DNA from: Flexamia atlantica
Taxonomy: Eukaryota > Arthropoda > Insecta > Hemiptera > Cicadellidae
Direction of reading: 5' to 3'
Length of the DNA stretch: 64,000 bases
Assembly (NCBI GenBank): GCA_035578135.1
Contig: JAQJVK010000073.1
Coordinates: 186,001 to 250,000, forward strand
In this document: piece by piece, positions 51,400-61,344 of the stretch
Position numbering within the stretch: position 1 is the first letter of the stretch
Layout: each line of letters opens with the position of its first letter
The notes under the pieces: generated by a model
The model's input: only the letters and a program-made list of their open reading frames with translations
Database searches by the model: none
What the model was told of the DNA's origin: nothing
Made by a program: the position numbers and the translations under genes

Positions 51400-52825
51400 A
51401 ACGAGTGGCTTGAAGGGACTAAAAGCCCCTAATGAGGGGAAATTCAAACAATCCTTTTTTATTATAGTACAAAATACATTCATAGCAAACTGAAAATAAT
51501 TTCTAATATTGACATCTAGCCTACCACATGGTTTTCAATCAAGTATCAGCATCACATGTTTTATGTAAACAAAACAGACGTTTTTAGATCCCAATGCTTT
51601 TTAAATGGCAGATATTTTACGTTATTTCTCATTTTCTGGTGAATTTCAAGCAATTTCATTATTTTTCCCGCCATCACAGAATAGAGACCTTTAATTTGTG
51701 CCCTCTCCCATCTTTCTACAACTTGCCGGACGCCCACAATTTTGACGCAAAGAATTGCCTTACGAAATTAAATATATGACTAGAGGCTTGAAGGGGCTAA
51801 TAGCCCCTAAACATAATCCTTCTTTTCCATAGTGCAAAATACCTTCTTAGAAAATAGGCTTTTGGATCCACAAAATTATGATTATATCTAGCATTTGGTT
51901 TTAAATAAACAAAGCAGTCCTTTTTACATCCCAATGGTTTTTTAATGACAGCTATTTTACGTTATTTCTCATTTTATAGTAATCTTAAAGCAATTTCAGT
52001 ATTTTCCCCGCGTCCCTGGGATGGAGACCTTCAATTTCAGCCCCCCCCCCCATCATCCTGCGACCTTCCAAACGCCCACATTTTCGGCGCAAAAATTTCC
52101 CTTACGTAATTATATATATAAATCATTTGGTATTAAATCCGCATCGTTATAACATAGAGTAAACAAACGTACTTAACTTTTTATAATTTTATATTATGAA
52201 AAAACTCAAACCCTTATTATTGTAAAATCGTAAAATCTTAAATTTAAATTTTTATTTGTTATAGTACATTGGACGTGCATAGTTAACTGCATTTTGAAAA
52301 AAATCCCACATGTCAACATCTACCATGTGGCTTTGAATCAAGCATTAGCACCACATGTTTGATGTAAACAAAGCAGACGTTTTTCAATCCCAATGAATTT
52401 TAAATGGAAGATATTTTTCGTTATTTCTCATTTTCTGGTAGATTTGGACATAATCTGATATTTTTCCCGAGCCCCTGGGACCGAGACCTTTGATTTGAGC
52501 CCTCTCCCATCATCCTGCGAGCTGTCAAACTCTCACAATTTTGATTGAAAAAAATTGCTTACAGAATTAATAATATAAGATACAACTCTGTGGCACAGCT
52601 GTTTTAATTTCATAAGATGTAAACAAATTAAACCCCATGTTGTTTTAATGGGAAAAGTTTTATTCTGTTGCGAATTTATGGTAAAAAAATAAGAAAAATG
52701 AATAGTTTTCCCTCAAAATTCACGTCAAGACCTTTAAAATAAGACCCCTCCCATCCTTCTACGGCCATCCAGCCACTCACAATTTCTTTACAAAAATTTG
52801 ACTTACGGAATTATATATATAGATT
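51400..52825. repeat. Degenerate tandem array, about 370-470-bp units, four copies
   Basis: Units share a CTTGAAGGGRCTAATAGCCCCT start (51404, 51784), AATCAAG(T/C)ATYAGCAYCACA, TTACGTTATTTCTCATTTTC, GAGACCTTTAATTTG, CCCTCTCCCATC and CACAATTTTGACGCAAA. They end in CTTACGNAATTATATATAT near 51770, 52115, 52570 and 52815. Short open frames inside are incidental. Confidence 0.7.
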
Positions 52826-54465
52826 AGACAAATTTTGTCTAATTATAATACGCTACATGGAACTTTATTCACGATAAGGCTTTTTTATTTTAAGACTCAC
52901 CCCCACATAGTATACATCAAAACACGCGTCTCTATTTGCAGATTCAAGTAACGTCTTTAGATTTTTAATTTAAGCAATATAACTAAAAAACGTGTGATGT
53001 GAAGAAAAAAATAAATATTATTATATTATAGCTCATTGCTTCTAATCACAATTACAACTTACTCTTCACATAAATTATAATAGTTTCCCCCCACTTATTT
53101 TTATGATTTGCAGGGTGCTTCGTAGTGGAAAGATGCTGCCCTTGATTAGGACCAAATTCTATTTAATTCACAAAATCGTTTCTATCGAGAGGCTTACTTG
53201 TGGATCTTATTGTTTCATGAGAATTGAAAATTTAATATTGCAAGAAAAACAATTAAACTCTAAATATTAGGCCTATGTTAATCACTGCATTTTTAAAATA
53301 GTTCGCCAATAAAAAGTAAAATATTAAATTTGATTAATTAATTTATTTTGACCAGAATTGAAATATTATCTGTCATGTACCAAAAATACTGCAAAATACC
53401 AATATCACACCAGGATTAGAAATAATCAATCAAACGATTATAGTAATGACTGTATTTCCCTACATCAATACATTACTAATTATATATTACTTTAATATTA
53501 AATTGCAAGTACAAGTTCAAATAATGCGAGAACTGTTACTGAAAGAATTGCTTGATACAGGCTTAATATGGCTTGATATACTATTTCAATGGATCTAATT
53601 TTGCTTTTCACCACTTCCAAATTAATTAATATTCACGGACCAGGCTGCAGCGCTAATGGCAAATTGTTTCTGTCCTATTAAAAATATATTTTTGAGGCTC
53701 GGGTTGGCTTTTGATACACAGTTCCGGCCAGAACCTTATTTGCAAAATTCCCCCTACCACTAATCCTTAGAGGCTTCGATTTTGTTGTTGTATGGTAAAT
53801 TACAGATAATAACTGTAATGCCTCTGTCCTAACAAATGGGAGTCATAGTTAATTATTTAATTGCAAATTGTAATTTATTTAAAGGGTCTGAATTTACACA
53901 ACAGTAGGGCGCAACCCAACAGTAGAAAATTAATTATAGAGCCTATTTAATAAATTGTTCTTAGTTTTGGAATCTGGCAAAAAACACAGCATTTATTTTA
54001 TTAAATAAAAGTTTGTTATTTATTTATTTATTTTTATAAATAGATAACAAAATACAGTAGCAACTCACCCTAATTCACAAGTAATAATAATACTCACAGG
54101 TTTCAACATCCACTTAACGAACACATGGCCAACATAAAATACACAAATTTAACTAAAAACAATTACCGCGCCTAGCTGGAGTGCCTTGATGATTTTAATA
54201 TACTGATTCACTCAAAAAGACAAATAAATTCAGTACGGGACTTTGAAATTTGAATTTGTGGTCATCAGATTTCACGGTTCAACACGTTCATTTTGCCCGT
54301 TGCTCTAATTTTTCTTACTTTTCGAAAATAAATCATATTCAATTACCCTTGGGGTATGGAAGGTTGATTATATTCCGTTATTTACGCGAGAAAGAGTGAT
54401 CCACAAAATTTTTAAAATCTTTTCCCGAAAGGCACTCGCAGCGAAATTTGACACAAGCTAATTTT
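52826..54465. other. Intergenic AT-rich DNA, possible LINE tail near 54010
   Basis: Mostly featureless. On the - strand, 54010-54060 ends in an ATAAATAAATAAATAAC tail resembling the 3' end of the LINE at 54466, so it may be a very short second copy. Confidence 0.4.
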
Positions 54466-56066
54466 ATTTATTTATTTGTTTCATTTTAACAATGCTACTA
54501 AACAGCACAAGCCTATTACATTGTAGCATTAAAGATATTTCATTTTTGAAGCTGTCATTGGAAAAAGTTCATCTTCACTGACCGTTGATACTTCACATAC
54601 AGTTATTTTAAATGACACTAAAGAATAAGTAATAATTTAATATAACAAGAATTATCATGCGTTTCAAATGGCACTATAGAATAAATAACAATATAACGTG
54701 TAACAAGAATTAACATGCAAAAAAAGTACTAAAAAAAGTATTCAAGCAGAGATCATTTCATGGATTCTAAAACTACAAAACAATTTAATATTAGCCTATG
54801 TTCTATCACAAATAACAAAACTCTAAAAGTTTCCTAAGCAATGACAATCAACGATTATCGTATATTTGAACATTCAATTTCCCTTAGTATACACGCCAGA
54901 AAACATCCTAAGCTTGAATTAAAAATGTCAGCAGAATATAGATTACACAAACGGGACATTCTATTTATTGGTGAGTGAAAACCCACATTAGTTCGAGAAA
55001 AACTTGGTATAAAGACCAAAGTACTGCGCGAATTGGGGCGGGGAACATTGAAATTCAGTTGACCAAGCGAGTTACTGTCATCCAGGCATCCGCTCACCAG
55101 TTTATGGAGATAAGATAAGGTATTCAATTTCATCCTATTATCAAGACTGGTCATTTCAAACATGTGTAAAAGTTCATCGTATGGGATGTCAAAAGTATAA
55201 AGACCAAATGTTTTAAAATAAAGAAATCTTAAAAACCTTTTTTGGATTGCCTCAATCATACTATGGAGATAGGCCTGATGTGGATACCAAACAACAGATG
55301 CATATTCTAACCGTGATCGTACTAGAGAACAAAAAAGTAGTTTTATAGAACTTATGTTTTTTAAAAAATTACTAGACCTGTGAAGGAAACCCACCACTGA
55401 ATAAGCTGTCTTACAAGTAGCTAAAACATGATCTGCAAAATTTAGTTTACAATCAAAAGTTACTCCGAGGTCCTTGAAGGCAGACTTTCTACATAGCACT
55501 GTGCCATCCATATTGTAATTGAAATTTAAGACATTCAGCTCCATTTTTCGAGTATATGTGACAACAGCGCATTTGTTTACATTAAATTTCAGGTTAATTT
55601 TACTCCAGGCAACCAAATTATCAATGTCAGCCTGCAGTATAAGGCAATCAGAAGTACTCTCAACACTTTTAAAAATTTTTAAATCATCTGCATACATCAG
55701 AATTTGGCTGTTTTTTTATACAACTTACTATGTCATTTATAAATATTATGAACAGTAATGGGCCCAAATTTGAGCCCTGGGACACCCCAGAGTCCACAAC
55801 AATATTTTTAGAACAATACCCGCTGTACATCACAAACTGCTTTCTTTGATACAAATAAGATGAAAAAACTTTAATGTGTTTTCAGACAAACCATAGTAAT
55901 GCAGCTTAGACAGCAACTTCAAGTGATTAACTCTATCAAATGCTTTTTCGAAATCTGTATAAATACAATCAACTTGAATATTTTTGTCAACAAGATCCAT
56001 TGTGCACTGGCAGAAATTAATTAAGTTAGAATTGATTGATCTGCCAGGGAAAAATAATTTGACGAA
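54466..56066 (-). mobile_element. 5'-truncated non-LTR retrotransposon on the - strand
   Basis: The - strand RT starts inside the palm. Asp-Phe-Glu-Lys-Ala-Phe-Asp-Arg-Val-Asn-His (about 55930) and Ser-Gln-Gly-Ser-Asn-Leu-Gly-Pro-Leu-Leu (about 55780) are followed by Tyr-Ala-Asp-Asp (about 55690). A 280-residue C-terminal part runs to 54855. A one-base frame change in an A7 run near 55715-55720 separates the two. The 3' UTR folds (AATGCTAC at 54491-54498 with GTAGCATT at 54523-54530) and ends in an AAATAAAT tail (about 54466-54485). It differs in family from the LINE to its right. Confidence 0.82.
54855..55697 (-). pseudogene. LINE RT C-terminal part (from YADD)
   Basis: 280 codons open on the - strand. 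It starts at the catalytic Met-Tyr-Ala-Asp-Asp, has Val-Ala-Trp-Ser-Lys-Ile-Asn, then Lys-Asp-Leu-Gly-Val-Thr-Phe-Asp (thumb), Arg-Ser-Arg-Leu-Glu-Tyr-Ala-Ser-Val-Val-Trp, and Ile-Gln-Lys-Arg-Phe-Leu-Arg-Phe-Leu, all standard for LINE RT C-terminal regions. The N-terminal palm lies upstream on the same strand in another frame. Methionine at 55697 is internal, not a start. Confidence 0.82.
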
Positions 56067-56418
56067 GACGCGGACAGGACTGAGGGCGAGTCAACGGGGT
56101 GTCCTCCCCACCTGAACCGACTTTGGTGAACTTCAACCCCGCGGTCACGTGATTCGGTGTTTTACCTCATCACAGCGAAAAATTTATTTGGAAATAAAAT
56201 TTGTTATGACAGGAAAGAAAATGTAAACAAATAAACATCTGATCAGCTGTGTGGAATTAAAGCAAAGGTAATAGAATAGCTATCCCTACACAAATCTTAC
56301 CTAGCTATTTCTTACACAAATCTTATATCAGTGAATAGCCTAGCGTTGTATCTGTGCGATTATTTACTTAGTTCAACGATAACAGCAAGCGCGAAGTTTT
56401 AATCAGTGATATTAATTC

Positions 56419-57258
56419 ATGTCCCACCGGTCGCCGCTACCTCTACGTTCCGGTGCAAAGGTCAAGTCGGTGCCGCTGTCCAACTCCCGCGCTGATAAGA
56501 CGAAGCTCGAGCGATCGTCGTCGTCTGCTCCGTCCACGCCGAGTGACCCCAAGACCACAACAATGCCTGACGTCATCGACTCGGCTTACATCGAGACCTG
56601 TGTCTCCAACTACCTCGCGGAGCACAATATTTTTGACAACCTCGTCACCAAACTGACGGACAAAATCAAGGAGGTGGTTGAGTCTGCCGTGCGAGCCGCT
56701 ATGTCGGTCGCCAACCAAGAACTGGCCGGTCTACGGGGTGAAGTGGCGAAACTGACGGACAGGCTGCATGATGTTGAAACGAAGCTAGCGGACAGAACAG
56801 ACGATCTGGAGCAATACCAGAGACGGAATAACCTGCGGATATTCGGCGTGGAGGAAACTCAGGGCGAGGACACTGACCAACTAGTCATCAAAGTATGTCG
56901 AGATAAACTTAACATACAACTGCCCGACACCGCCGTGTGCCGATCGCACAGAGTGGGACGACAGCCGGAGCCAGCAGTGGACGCCCGCGGCAGAAAACGA
57001 TACCGGCCCATTATTGTCCGTTTCACGAGCTACCGGGAACGCCGCCGTGTCTTTGACGCGAAGAAGAACTTGAAAGGCTCGGGGATCACCATCAAAGAGG
57101 ATCTGACGGCTCGTCGGCTGGAGGTGCTCCAGAAGGCTGCGTCGATCCACGGCCCGAGGAACACGTGGACCCGCGACGGCAGGGTGCTGTGGGTGAACCG
57201 GACCGGGGCCAAAGGCTCCGCTACACGGCTGACGGACTTGACTTCTTCCAGCAGCTAA
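56419..57258 (+). CDS. LINE ORF1 protein, coiled coil plus RRM-like domain
   Basis: 279 residues. Residues 1-50 are Ser/Pro/Lys-rich and basic. About 75-135 is a heptad-rich coiled coil (Leu-Arg-Gly-Glu-Val-Ala-Lys-Leu-Thr-Asp-Arg-Leu). From 132, Tyr-Gln-Arg-Arg-Asn-Asn-Leu-Arg-Ile-Phe-Gly-Val marks the start of the RRM-like nucleic-acid domain seen in many LINE ORF1 proteins. Residues 198-260 look like the C-terminal domain. No CCHC zinc knuckle is present. It is thought to trimerise through the coiled coil and coat the element RNA in a ribonucleoprotein. It is distinctly more GC-rich than its surroundings. Stop TAA at 57256. ATG at 56419 is the first in frame after 5' UTR stops. Confidence 0.85.
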   Translation: MSHRSPLPLRSGAKVKSVPLSNSRADKTKLERSSSSAPSTPSDPKTTTMPDVIDSAYIETCVSNYLAEHNIFDNLVTKLTDKIKEVVESAVRAAMSVANQELAGLRGEVAKLTDRLHDVETKLADRTDDLEQYQRRNNLRIFGVEETQGEDTDQLVIKVCRDKLNIQLPDTAVCRSHRVGRQPEPAVDARGRKRYRPIIVRFTSYRERRRVFDAKKNLKGSGITIKEDLTARRLEVLQKAASIHGPRNTWTRDGRVLWVNRTGAKGSATRLTDLTSSSS

Positions 57259-58072
57259 GATCTTAATTATTAGAGAACACACAGTTTTATTTGTAATCCT
57301 CACAATGTCTAAATTTTATTTCTATTCACAGATTTTTTTTTCCTGAGAAAATTTATTTTAACAATAACTTATTTTTTATATTTTATTTTTTATTAACTAT
57401 TAAGTTAGTTATTAAAACCAGCCCCTATTTAGAAAAAAAATCATGCCAGTTAGTTTTTAATTACTTTGTATTTATTCATCAAATCACAGTATTTTCCATT
57501 CCTTGTAAAAAAAAATATTTTTTTTTAAATTTTTATACCTAATCTTTTAATAAGAGGAACTATAAAATGTGCGTTTTTTGCAACGTGTAAAACTTTTTTT
57601 CATTTAAGAATGTCTTGTTCTGTTATGGTTATGTTATTTTGTATATATATATATTTTTTATGTGCTCTATTGATTTAATTTATCGATTGTTTGAAAAGAT
57701 GTTAAGTTTTTATTCTTAAGTTCAATTTGAATGATAAGGACAGGCTATTTTAATTTATTTAATCCAAACACAACAGTCACAATGTTTTAAAGTTGAAACC
57801 AGAAATATTTTTTGTTTTGTTTTCATTTTCTTTTATTCTCTTTTATATATCTTTTGTTTGAAAATGTATTGCTTACATATTGAATGATAAAAGTATAATA
57901 ACCGTTTCTATTTATTTATTTAATAAAGAACTGTTATAGTTTTATTTTATTTTTACACTAATAACGATATTTTATCAGCTCGGAGCTGAGTCAAGCGTGT
58001 TTAGTTATAATTTGTTTTTATGATCGATAAAACTTATATGTTTAGTATTTTGATATTTATTTTTGCAAGCTT
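57259..58072 (+). other. AT-rich spacer between LINE ORF1 and ORF2
   Basis: 0.8 kb, mostly T- and A-runs, with many stops in all frames. It ends in a (TG)n tract and TGTCTGTTGCAG (58105-58116), a good 3' splice-site context just inside the ORF2 frame. No coding or promoter signal seen. Confidence 0.55.
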
Positions 58073-61000
58073 TTGTATGCGTGTAATGCGTGTGTGTGTG
58101 AATGTGTCTGTTGCAGCTACGCCGATGCGCGTTGTCGTCGCCGTGCCGCGGGTCTGGGCTGTAGGTCCAACATAGCGGACCTGCACAGCGTCGCATCAGC
58201 CACCCCTCCCTCGCCGCCGCCTGATAACGCTCAGATCCTTATCACAAACCTCGCTCCGTTTTCAAAACAATTCAAAGCCGCGCACATTAACGCTCAGTCA
58301 CTGAGCAAACATATTGACGAAGTCAGAGCAATATTTCGGCATCAAAATTTTGAAATCATTTCAATTTCCGAAACATGGTTGAAACCGAGTATTTCTTCTG
58401 GATTTGTTGCACTGCCTGGATATTCACCGATTAGAAACGACCGATTAGGTAAAGCCGGAGGCGGGGTCGCCGTGTACGTAAAAAAAGGTTTGAAAACCAG
58501 GCAGTTGTATTCATCTCCGGGAGAGTATGCGGCGAAACCTGAATTTATTTTTTTAGACATTGGCTCGTCTCGTTCAGGTGCCCTTCTCCTTGGGATTTGT
58601 TATCGCCCCCCTGGTGTCGGGCATTTGGCGGACTTTGAAAACATTCTCTTGCGCCTCATGCCGGGCTACGGAAGTATCTTAATAATGGGTGACTTTAACT
58701 GCGACTTACTAAAACCAGACCTGTACCATTGCCGCCAACTGATTAACATGTTTGCGTCATGCAACATGACGATACTCCCACTGGACCCGACACACCACAC
58801 TGCTGAAGCCGCAACTACATTAGACCTCATGGTTGTCAGTGACCCTCAGCTTTCAGTCCACCACGGGCAACTTCCAGTCCCTGCAATCTCCCGACACGAC
58901 CTTGTGTATTGTGCCCTAAGAGTGAGAGCCCCCAAAGCCGAGCCTAAAATTATCACCTACAGAAATTTTCGAAATTTCAATGAGGCAAACTTTTTGTCCG
59001 ATGTAATGTCAACACCATGGCACTCCATACACACTCTGGAGTCAGTCAACGATATGGTGGTCTCTCTTAATAATTTCATTTTAAAATTATATGACAAGCA
59101 TGCCCCAATTGTTACTCGCCGAATCAGTAAAAAACACCCTGTCCCCTGGATTTCTAATGAGATTCTTGGGTTGATGGCTCGGCGGGATGCAGTCCATCGT
59201 AGAGCCAAGAGATCTGGAGATCCTGGGCTTATGGCCCAATATCGTCAACTAAGAAACCAAGTTAAGCAACAACTCCGCAACTCCAGACTTCGCTATTTTC
59301 ATGGAATGTTCTCTGACAGAAAACAGTCTTCAACTGTTCTGTGGCGTAATGTTAAAAAAATCGGCTTTGGTAAGCAAGAAAAACCGGTACCTATTTCTTT
59401 GCCATTAAATGATTTAAATGATCACTTCTTATCATTTTCTTCAGCATCAAACAGTGTAGCCATGCAAAACCATTTAACAGAACTAAATTTTCAAGGTAAC
59501 ATAAATCGTACTTTACCTCAGTTTAATTTTAGACCAATCTTACAAATTGATGTTTTAAGGGCAGTAAGGCGTATTACGTCTGACGCTACAGGTTCCGATA
59601 ACATTTCAATTTCTCTTATAAAGAGAATTTTGTTTGCTCTCCTTCCTACACTTACCCATATCTTTAATACATCTTTAAGAACAGGCATTTTCCCAGATGA
59701 GTGGAAGTTTGCTTTGGTCCGCCCCCTGAATAAGATCTCATCCCCATCTCTGCCGCAAGACTACCGACCGATCAGCATTCTCCCTGCTCTTTCTAAAGCC
59801 CTTGAAAGAGTAGTGCATTCTCAAATATCAGATTTTTTATCACTAAATAATATTCTCAATCCATTCCAATCAGGTTTCAGGCGGTGTCACAGCACTGAAA
59901 CTGCATTATTAAAGATCACTGATGACATACGATTTGCCATGGATCGTAGTCAGTGTACAGTTCTTACCTTATTTGATTTCAGTAAAGCTTTTGATACAGT
60001 AAATCATGAAATACTTCTTGCCAAACTTAAAATGTTAGGTTTTTCAACTGCATCGCTTTCTTGGATGAGATCATATCTTCAAGGTCGTAAGCAGTGTGTG
60101 TGTCATGACAAACTGACTTCTGACTGGAAAAATGTTTCCTGTGGTGTTCCACAGGGTTCAATACTTGGCCCTCTACTTTTCACGATCTACACAAATGACA
60201 TAAACACAGTTTTACACAATACTAAGTTTCATTCTTACGCCGACGACTTACAGATATATGCTCATTTTAAAGTCAGCGAAATGGATGAAACTGTAAGACT
60301 AATGAACGCTGACATAGACAGAATTGTGCAATGGTCCGCCAAGAACGGACTAAGACTCAATCCTGACAAAACAAAACCAATAGTACTTGGACATTCACGG
60401 TTACTCAATAGACTTAATCTTGACAATGTACAACAAATAGTCGTAAACAACACGCTCCTGCCTTACCATGACAAAGTCAAAAGTCTTGGTTTGACTTTGA
60501 CTAATACTCTAGACTGGACCGACGCAGTTGTAAACACATGTAGAAAAGTGTTCGCTGCTATACACACACTGAAAAAAATTCAGCAATTTCTACCCTTTCA
60601 CATAAAACTCATACTGATCAAAGCACTTGTCTTCCCTCACTTCAACTACTGCAACACCGTAATTAACGATATGACCGTGGCTTTGGCAACTAAATTGCAG
60701 CGTGCTCAAAATTATTGCATCCGGTTTTTATATAATCTTCGACGAGATGATCACGTCACACCATTTTATATTCATGCATCTCTTTTAAAGCTTTCTGATT
60801 CAAGACAAATTCGTATAGTTCAGATCACTCACTCTATAATTAATCTCGGGGTTCCAAATTATCTTGCAGAAAAATTCGAATTCTTAAGTGAAAGAGGCGT
60901 AAGAAACACCCGCTCTGGCTCGTTAACATTACGCATTCCCCGTCACAAAACAACAGTTTTTAATAAATCTTTTATTGTAACAGCCTGCCGTCTCTGGAAC

Positions 61001-61111
61001 TCTTTGCCAAACGAAATCAAATCTATCGAAAATCGTTCGCGGCTGATGGTGGCGTTGAAAGAGTATTATCTCAACCAGATGACCGTGGCGTGGCGGGATG
61101 GCGTGCGTTAG
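58073..61111 (+). CDS. LINE ORF2: AP-type endonuclease and reverse transcriptase
   Basis: 1012 residues with no interruption. Endonuclease, about residues 65-285: Asn-Ala-Gln-Ser-Leu near 73, Ser-Glu-Thr-Trp-Leu (99-103, catalytic Glu), Gly-Asp-Phe-Asn (206-209) and Ser-Arg-His-Asp (273-276). RT, about 490-770: Asp-Tyr-Arg-Pro-Ile-Ser, Phe-Ser-Lys-Ala-Phe-Asp (about 634), Gly-Val-Pro-Gln-Gly-Ser and Tyr-Ala-Asp-Asp (722-725). The C-terminal part ends with Cys-Arg-Leu-Trp-Asn-Ser-Leu-Pro. It nicks target DNA and copies the element RNA in place. The first about 35 residues (Cys-rich, read through a TG-repeat) look unlike a LINE N-terminus; a start further in, or a splice at 58116 (TGTTGCAG), is possible. 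All catalytic residues I looked for are present. Confidence 0.88.
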   Translation: MYACNACVCECVCCSYADARCRRRAAGLGCRSNIADLHSVASATPPSPPPDNAQILITNLAPFSKQFKAAHINAQSLSKHIDEVRAIFRHQNFEIISISETWLKPSISSGFVALPGYSPIRNDRLGKAGGGVAVYVKKGLKTRQLYSSPGEYAAKPEFIFLDIGSSRSGALLLGICYRPPGVGHLADFENILLRLMPGYGSILIMGDFNCDLLKPDLYHCRQLINMFASCNMTILPLDPTHHTAEAATTLDLMVVSDPQLSVHHGQLPVPAISRHDLVYCALRVRAPKAEPKIITYRNFRNFNEANFLSDVMSTPWHSIHTLESVNDMVVSLNNFILKLYDKHAPIVTRRISKKHPVPWISNEILGLMARRDAVHRRAKRSGDPGLMAQYRQLRNQVKQQLRNSRLRYFHGMFSDRKQSSTVLWRNVKKIGFGKQEKPVPISLPLNDLNDHFLSFSSASNSVAMQNHLTELNFQGNINRTLPQFNFRPILQIDVLRAVRRITSDATGSDNISISLIKRILFALLPTLTHIFNTSLRTGIFPDEWKFALVRPLNKISSPSLPQDYRPISILPALSKALERVVHSQISDFLSLNNILNPFQSGFRRCHSTETALLKITDDIRFAMDRSQCTVLTLFDFSKAFDTVNHEILLAKLKMLGFSTASLSWMRSYLQGRKQCVCHDKLTSDWKNVSCGVPQGSILGPLLFTIYTNDINTVLHNTKFHSYADDLQIYAHFKVSEMDETVRLMNADIDRIVQWSAKNGLRLNPDKTKPIVLGHSRLLNRLNLDNVQQIVVNNTLLPYHDKVKSLGLTLTNTLDWTDAVVNTCRKVFAAIHTLKKIQQFLPFHIKLILIKALVFPHFNYCNTVINDMTVALATKLQRAQNYCIRFLYNLRRDDHVTPFYIHASLLKLSDSRQIRIVQITHSIINLGVPNYLAEKFEFLSERGVRNTRSGSLTLRIPRHKTTVFNKSFIVTACRLWNSLPNEIKSIENRSRLMVALKEYYLNQMTVAWRDGVR

Positions 61112-61282
61112 GCCTGGCTGCAGCAAGATTTGTATGTGTGAGTGAATGTGGTCTCTAGGGATTTATTTTTTCTTCATTATTGTTAAGTTTTACTATGATA
61201 TATACCAGTTTTTTTTATAAGTATTTGTTATTGTAAATTATTTATAATCATGTAATTATTATTAGTGGTTAACTGTAAGAAA

Positions 61283-61296
61283 GGACCATGTGGTCC
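61283..61296 (+). promoter_or_regulatory. 3' UTR hairpin of the LINE
   Basis: GGACC-ATGT-GGTCC, a perfect 5-bp stem with four-base loop. The truncated copy at 32655-32668 has GAGCC-ATGT-GGCCC, in which the middle pair A-T has become G-C and the loop is unchanged. The second pair is now mismatched. A short 3' hairpin is a common RT recognition feature in LINEs; its role here is inferred. Confidence 0.55.
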
Positions 61297-61344
61297 TAAT
61301 GTTCGCCACAATAAAGGAGCATTTTCATTCATTCATTCATTCAT

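Larger units (their letters stand above)
56067..61344 (+). mobile_element. Apparently full-length CR1/L2-like LINE with intact ORF1 and ORF2
   Basis: About 5.3 kb with a 5' UTR (56067-56418), ORF1 (56419-57258), an 0.8-kb AT-rich spacer, ORF2 (within 58073-61111), and a 3' UTR with hairpin 61283-61296, AATAAA 61310-61315 and a TTCA tandem tail to about 61344. The tandem-repeat tail, not poly(A), is usual for CR1/L2-type elements. Both ORFs are free of stops and frameshifts. The exact 5' end is set only by the point where the neighbouring - strand LINE stops. Target duplications were not identified. Confidence 0.85.
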
